A stretch of 64,000 nt of DNA, from assembly GCF_024166365.1 (NCBI RefSeq), contig NC_064822.1, forward strand, positions 105,272,823-105,336,822. The letters are read 5' to 3'. Positions 57,640-64,000 of this stretch are shown here, piece after piece (the first letter of the stretch is position 1; every line of letters begins with the position of its first letter). A program made the translations under genes and the position numbers. The notes below the pieces were generated by a model that ran no database searches, was not told the origin of the DNA, and saw only the letters and a list, made by a program, of their open reading frames with translations. Source of the DNA: Elephas maximus indicus (taxonomy: Eukaryota; Chordata; Mammalia; Proboscidea; Elephantidae).

Positions 57640-58060
57640 TGAGGCAGGGTCGGCCGCTTGAGTCACCGCAGCCTGCCTGCGTCTCTTCCTTCCTCCGCGT
57701 GGGTTCTAGCAACATCCACTGCAACCGGGCCAGGCGGGTAGGAGCATACCATCCAGGCGCGGGGCGGGGGGGGGGGAGCCTGTAGGATGCGACGGAGGAC
57801 GCTGCGCTGCGGATTCGAGCGGATGGGGGAGGAGGCGCGTTCACCACCCCGCTCCTGCTCCCTCTCCCCTCCTCCCCGGGGACAGCTGGGCGTCGCGCTA
57901 TGGAGCAGCCCAAGTGAATGGGTGGGGGGGGGGCGAGGGGGGAGGTGCGGGCGGCTCGGTGACACCCGACCAGCTAATGCTGCCTGCCCGGTAACTGAGC
58001 CGAGTGTCAGGGCCTAATCTCCACCATCTCTGCCGCTGACAGACTCCATCCGTGCCGCTG
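57640..58060 (-). promoter_or_regulatory. FAIM2: CpG-rich FAIM2 promoter and 5' UTR region
   Basis: CpG dinucleotides are dense here (GCGCGGGGCGGG, GTCGCGCTATGG, GACGGAGGACGCTGCGCTGC) and rare elsewhere in the window. No TATA box is seen at a suitable distance on the minus strand. GC-box-like G runs occur at 57757-57777 and 57921-57940. The 5' UTR must end at 57613; the transcription start is not visible and is inferred to lie within about 57700-57950. Confidence 0.75.
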
Positions 58061-58342
58061 CCTTTTCTTCCTCCCTCTTTGGATGTGGCCCTGATTTCTG
58101 TCTCCATCACTTCCTCTCTCATCTCTATTTCATCATCCACTGTATAGTGGGAGAATGCCCGGACATCTGTGTACCCTGCCCGGCTTCTAACAGGGATCCT
58201 GGGCCCTAAGTTCCTATAGGTTTTTGTGCAACCTATGTAGGTAGGCACTGCTCCTTGCCTCAGTTCATTCACCTGTGAAATGGGAACAATAGACCCCTCC
58301 TACCGTGTCTCGCAGAGACATAGTAGGGTAGAATAGGCTTCT

Positions 58343-58995
58343 TTTTTTGTTTTTGTTTTACATTTTATTGTTGTTTAGGTGAAAGCTTACAAGGCAAATT
58401 AGTTTCCCATTCAACAACTTATATTCAGCTTGTTTCACAACATTGGTTGCCCTACTGTCCTTCTGAACTTTGCTTTTAGGCAAATGCTGCCCTTTAGGTC
58501 TCATATAGTTGATTGTTCTGAATTGTACATTCCTCACTGGTGTTATTGTTCCCCTGTCTATTGTATGACTATCATGTGATCTCCGGAAGTGATTTCAGTT
58601 CCAAGTTTGAAGGGTGTCTAAGGGCCAGAGTCTCCTGGGTTCCACTAGTCTCCATCAGACCAGTGAGTCTGGTCTTATGAGTTTGAATTTTGTTCTATAT
58701 TTCTCTCCCACTTTGTCCATGATCTACTATTGTGGTCCCAGTCAGATTGGTAAGTAGTGGTAGCTAGGCACCTCTGGCTGGCAGAGGCTGTGGTTCATGT
58801 GGTCCATTAGTCCTTTGGACTAATTGTTTCCTTGAGTCTTTGGTTTTCTTCACTCTCGTTTGCTCCAGATGGGGAGAGACCAATTGTTGTATCTTAAATG
58901 GCCATTCGCAAGCTTTTAAGATCCCAGTCGCTACTTACCAAGGTAGAATGTAAAACATTGTCTGTATGGATTATAATATACCAATTGACCTAAAA
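58343..58995 (-). mobile_element. L1 3' end upstream of FAIM2
   Basis: A 5'-truncated antisense L1 begins with T-rich tail and GTTTAGGTGAAAGCTTACAA. It is flanked by GAATAGGCTTCT at 58331-58342 and GAATGGGCTTCT at 58996-59007. It lies about 700 bp upstream of the FAIM2 start codon, just outside the CpG-rich block. Confidence 0.9.
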
Positions 58996-59249
58996 GAATG
59001 GGCTTCTGTTCTTTTAACCTTGCTGGGACATTTAACCAGGTCTTTCTGGAGAGTCTTCTAGTTCTGTCTTAAGGCTCTCCAACCCCCTGCCTCCACTCTC
59101 AGCCTCTGTCACCTCTGCCTCTATCCCTGTCTCCCCCTTCCCCCTTCCTGAGCCTGTTTCACCGGCTTTCCCAGTCTTGTCCTTGAGACTCAGCTCTTAC
59201 CAGGCCCTGTTGTCTGCAGCTGCTGCAGTGTCACTGTGATGTTTGCAAT

Positions 59250-59450
59250 CTCAAGAGCTGGGCTCAGGTCCCAACTCGGTCACCCACTGGGCCAGGCGAG
59301 CTTGGCAAAGCCCCTTAACATCTCTGAGCTGCAGCAGCCTGCTGTGAAAAAGAAGATGACAGCAGAACCCTGTCCATCCTAAACTGATTGTAAGACACCC
59401 CAGTTGTGGTGACGAAAGTACTTTGAAGGTCACAAAGCATGTGAATTGTG
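59250..59450 (+). repeat. MIR
   Basis: CAGGTCCCAACTCGGTCACC, CTTAACATCTCTGAGCTGCA and AGTACTTTGAAGGTCACAAA. Confidence 0.65.
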
Positions 59451-59799
59451 ATTTTCATGAATTGGGATCTCTCCTACCAGAGCCTCTTGGACAGCTCCAA
59501 GGGGTTGCAGGTGAGGACTCATAAAAACTGCCTAAAAAAAGGATCGGGACCTCTTAGATGAAATGAGAAACAAAGATCTGGTGCAGATGGGAGTGGCCAG
59601 TTACCTCTGCTTTCCTGTCATCTCCCAGTTACACCCACCTAAAGACTGACCAGAAGATAGGGTCCTGGGTGGGCAGGTAAGTTATCAAAGTCCTTATTCC
59701 ACCTCAACTCGCCCTTTTCCTCCCATTCCATAACCACAAACTTCCCCACACCCACACTTAAGCCTGGGTCTCCCTGTCCAGGTGGCTCTCTCAACCCCC

Positions 59800-60113
59800 A
59801 CAAACCCGAGCCCCTCCTTGCCTCTCTGGCCTCCTCCCTCCCCAGCCCTTGTCTTCCTGACTCACTTTCTCTCCACGTCACATCCAGTCTACAACCTGTC
59901 CCCTCTCTCATCCCTTTCTCCCCCCCAGCTCTGCTCCTCCACCCCTTTATCTCACAGGCTGCTCCCTGGCCCCCAGGACTGTTGCTCCAGCTCTGCCTGG
60001 CCATTCCAGCTTCTGGCTTGCCCCTTCCTCTCTGCATCTGTGTTCTGGATGTGTTTTCCTTCTCCTATCTGACAGCTCAGATGCCACCTCCTCCAGGAAG
60101 CCTCTTTGGCCCC
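59800..60113 (+). repeat. L2 LINE cut by a solo LTR
   Basis: CTGTTGCTCCAGCTCTGCCT, GACAGCTCAGATGCCACCTC and CCAGGAAGCCTCTTTGG are L2 phrases that stop at the LTR. Confidence 0.65.
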
Positions 60114-60528
60114 TGTTATGGATTGAATTGTGTTCACCCAAAACTTATGTTGTAAATTCTAACCTCTGTGCCTGTGATTATAATCTCATTTGGGAATGGA
60201 ATGTCTTTGTTATGTTAATGAGACAGGATTAGTGTAGAGTGTATTTTGAGTCAATCTCTTTTGAGATATAAAAGAGATTAAACGCAATCTAGCAAGTAGG
60301 GATCGGGGAAGAGAGATGCCAAGTCACGTGCAGATCTCCAAGGAACCAGGAAACAAGCTGTAGAGACAAGGACCTTCCTCCAGAGCTGACAGAGAGAGAA
60401 AGCCTTCCCCTAGAGTCAGTACTCTGAGTTCGAACTTCTAGCCTCCTAAACTGGGAGAAAATTAATTTGTTTGTTAAAGCCACCCACTTGTGATATTTCT
60501 GATATAGCAGCACTAGATAACTAAGACA
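60114..60528 (+). mobile_element. solo LTR (ERVL-MaLR-like), complete with target repeat
   Basis: A 415-bp element runs from TGTTATGGATTGAATTGTGT to AGATAACTAAGACA. It is flanked by GCCCC at 60109-60113 and 60529-60533. It shares the TTTTGAGATATAAAAGAGA block with the LTR at 36370. No internal sequence is attached. Confidence 0.93.
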
Positions 60529-60534
60529 GCCCCC

Positions 60535-60895
60535 TAATCTAGGAGGCAGTTAGGCATGGTGGTCAAGAGCAAGGCAGCCTCAGTTCAAATCCCAGCTCTT
60601 CTACTTAACAGCTGTATGACTCTGGAAAATTTAGTTCTACTCTCAGAGCCTCCGTTTCCTTGTTTGTAAAATGAGGGATATTGATAATATAGACTGCATG
60701 GAACAGCTGTATGACTCTGGAAAATTTAGTTCTACTCTCAGAGCCTCCGTTTCCTTGTTTGTAAAATGAGGGATATTGATAATATAGACTGCATGGAGTT
60801 GTAGAGAGGATTAAATGACAATATATGTAAAATGCTTAACATGGCACCCAGCACATCATAAGGTCTCAGTGTAAGCTATTAGTATTAGCCTTAAG
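60535..60895 (+). repeat. MIR containing a tandem duplication
   Basis: MIR landmarks GGTGGTCAAGAGCAAGGCAG, CCTCCGTTTCCTTGTTTGTA and AATGACAATATATGTAAAAT are present. Its core is duplicated (see the next entry), so it is about 95 bp longer than a normal MIR. Confidence 0.85.
60607..60797. repeat. exact 95-bp tandem duplication
   Basis: Copy 1 (60607-60701) and copy 2 (60702-60796) read identically from AACAGCTGTATGACTCTGGA to AATATAGACTGCATGG. I found no mismatch when comparing them base by base. Confidence 0.95.
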
Positions 60896-60997
60896 GGTTC
60901 CACAAATATTGTTTAATGAAATAATTAATTTCTAACCTCATAAGGCAGCCCATTTCCACAGTTCTATGTTTGCTCATTCGTTATGTCTGTCGTATGT

Positions 60998-61155
60998 GTC
61001 CCTGAGTAGTGGTTAAGTGCTACAGCTGCTAACCAAGAGGTTGGCAGTTCGATTCTGCCAAGCACTCCTTGGAAACTCTTCGGGCAGCTCTACTCTGTCC
61101 TATGGGGTTGCTATGAGTCAGAATTGACTCAACGGCAGTGGATTTGGTTTTTATG
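60998..61155 (+). mobile_element. AfroSINE
   Basis: GTCCCTGAGTAGTGGTTAAG at the head, GGCAGTTCGATTCTGCCAAG in the B-box region and GACTCAACGGCAGTGGATTT at the tail. Confidence 0.88.
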
Positions 61156-61639
61156 TATCTCTGTGTGACATGCTGTGGCTGAAAGAAGCTTTGGTGGCTT
61201 GAAGAGGAGCCAGATTTACAGGCTTCCTTCATGGGGGATGAGGTCCATCCAAGCTCACCCCTTGCAGAAAAGGGATGGACAGTGCTGGGGAGGGGTGGGC
61301 AGGCATGAGCTAGTGGAAGGGGTGTCTGAAGGGAGCTGGGAAGGTTGATGGGGTCGCATCTTTGAATCCTGAGTTAGGGGATGGACTTTATTCTGTTAGC
61401 ACCAGGAGAAGGGGAGGGGCTTCAATGTTTTCTAAATGGCGGAATGACATGTTTCAAGTCGTGCTTCAGAAAGATCAAACTGCTATAGTAATTTTTGTCA
61501 TTACAGCATTTTCTCAAACAGGAAAGAAAGAAGGATTCGTCTGACAGCACCGTGTGGGAGGGATTGAGAGAGGGAGAGACTGAAGGGCCATGAGGAGCAT
61601 GGAGATTTCGTGACAGAAATTTGAGCAAACTCCAGACCA

Positions 61640-62035
61640 TGTGCCTCAGCTCAAATCTGGGCCCCGGGCAAGACAGTTAACCTCTCTGGGACTCATCTCC
61701 TCATCTATAAAATGAAGGTTGTGAGAACTAAGTGAGTTAATATTCGTAAAGCACTTGGAAAGTGCCAGACATATAGCAACCAAAATCCAAGCCGAACCTG
61801 TTGCTGTGGAATCGATTCCGACTTACAGTGACCCTATAAAACAGAGTAGAACTGCCCCATAGAGTTTCCAAGGCTGTAATCCTTACAGAAAAGGTTAGAT
61901 TTTGGAAGGAGGCTGCCACATTTTTCTCCCACGGAGCAGCTGGTGGATTCAAACCACCGACCTTTCAGTTAGCAGCTTAACCACTGCGCTGCCAGGGCTC
62001 CTTGGCGTATAGCAAGTGCCCTGTAAATTTTGATA
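61640..62035 (+). repeat. MIR split by a SINE
   Basis: Left: TGTGCCTCAGCTCAAATCTG, CTCATCTCCTCATCTATAAA. Right: AGCAAGTGCCCTGTAAATTT. Together they form one MIR. Confidence 0.75.
61781..62003 (-). mobile_element. AfroSINE (long form) in a MIR
   Basis: AACCTGTTGCTGTGGAATCG at the tail and CTTAACCACTGCGCTGCCAG at the head. ATAGCAA on both sides (from about 61774 and 62008) marks the target repeat. An extra segment AAAAGGTTAGATTTTGGAAG lies inside the long-form block. Confidence 0.88.
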
Positions 62036-63769
62036 ATTAAAAAATGAAACGGGACAGAAAATATGGAGAGAAGCAGAGAGCTTGGGACAGGGTTGACAGG
62101 ACTTGGAAGAGGCTAGATGTAAGATGGAGGGAAGGTTCGGAGGCTAAGTCTGTGGGAGAATGGTGCCATTATTAAAATGAAAGGCAGTTGGAGTGGGGTC
62201 AGGTTGAGCAGAGGTGTCTGTGGGATGCCCAGGTGTAGACATCCCATAGGCAGTTGGCAGTTGGCTAATGCCCAGGAAAGAGATCTGGCAGGGCCTCTTT
62301 ACTGCACAGCTCCAGGGGCATCAGGCCCTTTGTATTCTGTGGGAATGACACTTCCCTCCCACCCCGGGCCTAACTCCTGGGATTTCTGGAGTTGAACAGT
62401 GTGGGGCCTCAGTCCTGGGCTGCATTTAAAGGTGGTTTGGAACTCCTTGGCTCATTAGCATGTGGACAGTGGCTGAACCACAGGAGTAAGTAACCAGGCC
62501 AAGGTGAGAGCAGAGAGGTTCGAAGGCCATTTGGCAGTGTTCTCAGAGCCGCTCTATGTGGGGTGGGAGGTGGGGAGGTTGTGGGCCTATCCTTTTCCTC
62601 TCCCTCCTTTCAGATGTACACCATGGCAGCCCATCCTGCTTCCATTCTGCTCTGGTGGCCAGCCAGCTCTGTTTGAGGGAAGTGCCAGGGAGTGGAGGGG
62701 GCCAAGGTGTGGATAGAGGTAATGCTTTTCATTTTATAGCCCTGGAAGTGAAAGGCCAGAGAAGTCAAGTGACTAATCCAAAGGTACATGACATGCTGGG
62801 GGTGGAGTCATGGGGAGAAGAGAGTAGATTGACCCCTGTTCAGGGACCAGCACTTGTGAGCAGACTGAGAGGGCTTGAGTGGCAAGATTCAGATTGAGGG
62901 TAGGGAGAGGAATAGGGAGTTCCTCAGACCTTCTAGGTGGACAGGGTGGTGGGCACAGTCAGACCTGTCCAGACACCCCTCCACCCAAGATCGTCACAAT
63001 ACTCCCATAAACAGACCCACACCCAGCCTGCACCATTCCCTGCCCCCGTGGATGAAGTGAGAACCTATATTGTTGAGGCCGTCGATGGGGAAGGCAGAGC
63101 CCAGGTCCCTAATGACAGACAGGTTTCTCAGGGTGAGTCAAAAGAGGTGGGTGATCCAGGCAAGCTCAGGCATCAGGCTGCTCCCAATGTGCCCTTCTGG
63201 GTGTAATTGGGCCTCAGCCATGGCTACCCCCACAAATTTAAAAGTCTGTTGTTCCCCTGTAGATTCCAGGCTAATGATGATGGCTCCCCCCCAATCCCTG
63301 ACACTGCTATCCATACAGGCCCTTCCTATCTGCCCCCTCTCCTCCCCGGCCCCTGTGCTGGTCAACCATAGCCTGGTTGCACAAACCCTCACCTGGTTCC
63401 TACCCCCTCACCCACCTCATCCCATGACACATTCCCCAGATACACCCTCCAAAACACAGGAACACGAAGCCTTTGGCAAGCATCAACATCCTGAATCACC
63501 CTTCTTCGTAGGTGCAGGGATTGCTGGGTACGGTGTAAAACCATGTATCTGTCCTTTCTCCTTTCTCTCTCCCCTCCTCCTGCCATCTACTCCTTGGTTT
63601 TTGTTGGGAGCAGGGGCAGGGGGAGCTAACAGCAGCCTTTGCAGGGGGCAGTGTCCCACTGAGTGCAGGTTTCAAGTCTCCTCACCCCAACCCCACCTGC
63701 TTTTGGCAATGTCAAGAAGTAAGACTCAGAAGTAGGATTGGTTCAGTTCCCCTGCAGAATATAAAACCC
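62036..63769. other. unassigned upstream flank
   Basis: Mostly unique sequence with no recognised repeat. Plus-strand frames at 62556-62897 and 63070-63735 have no domain features or splice context. Confidence 0.35.
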
Positions 63770-63932
63770 AAAAAATCCCAAACCCATTGCCGTTGAGTCA
63801 ATTCTGACTCATAGCAACCCTATGAGACAGAGTAGAACTGTCTCATAGGGTTTCCAAGGAGCAGCTGGTGGATTTGAACGGCCGACTTTTTGGTTAGCAG
63901 CCATAGGTCTTAAACACTGCGTCACCAGGGTT
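63770..63932 (-). mobile_element. AfroSINE (short form)
   Basis: AAACCCATTGCCGTTGAGTC at the tail side and CTGCGTCACCAGGGTTTA at the head. It is one of the copies closest to the family consensus. Confidence 0.92.
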
Positions 63933-64000
63933 TATGGAAAAAACAAAAGTTTTCAGGAAACTGGTCAAGTTCTAATCCAGGCTTAGCCATTCATTTGTAG

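Noticed and set aside
63070-63735. 221-codon plus-strand open frame near the right end
   Set aside because: Low-complexity composition, no recognisable family, no supporting signals.

Overview
This is mammalian nuclear DNA from an afrotherian, most likely an elephant or another paenungulate. The main evidence is about twenty copies of a tRNA-derived SINE. Its conserved tail, of the type GAATCGACTCGACGGCAAC, is shared with an RTE/BovB-type LINE found in the same window. That pairing is the AfroSINE/RTE system of Afrotheria. The naming rests on recalled consensus sequences, not on a database search.

The window holds one complete protein-coding gene, FAIM2 (Lifeguard, LFG, NMP35, TMBIM2), on the minus strand. 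Its start codon is at 57612 and its stop at 24090-24092. I placed all twelve coding exons from protein similarity, GT-AG splice sites and reading phase. They join to 951 nt, giving a 316-residue seven-helix membrane protein of the same length as human FAIM2. A CpG-rich, TATA-less promoter region lies at about 57640-58060. The last exon runs into a long 3' UTR with candidate poly(A) signals at 21490 and 20344. The intron between exons 11 and 12 is 15.7 kb and carries most of the repeats inside the gene.

Layout: 1-17 kb is gene-free, A+T-rich and almost entirely retrotransposon. It holds a near full-length decayed L1 broken by a nested L1, a SINE and an inverted L1, then an older L1, an antisense solo LTR, and a 1.2 kb RTE fragment with a recognisable reverse transcriptase. 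Positions 17-20 kb hold an LTR, SINEs, and L2 and L1 fragments. FAIM2 with its UTR occupies about 20.3-57.8 kb. Positions 58-64 kb are the upstream flank, with an L1 3' end, an L2 cut by a solo LTR, a MIR containing an exact 95-bp tandem duplication, and three SINEs.

No second host gene, functional RNA gene, CRISPR array or prokaryotic system is visible. The observations most worth following are: an exact tandem duplication; a 32-bp micro-insertion of a SINE/RTE tail with its own target-site duplication; a 257-codon open extension into intron 10; an upstream ORF that would overlap the FAIM2 start; and the layered L1/SINE/RTE insertions whose order can be read from target-site duplications.
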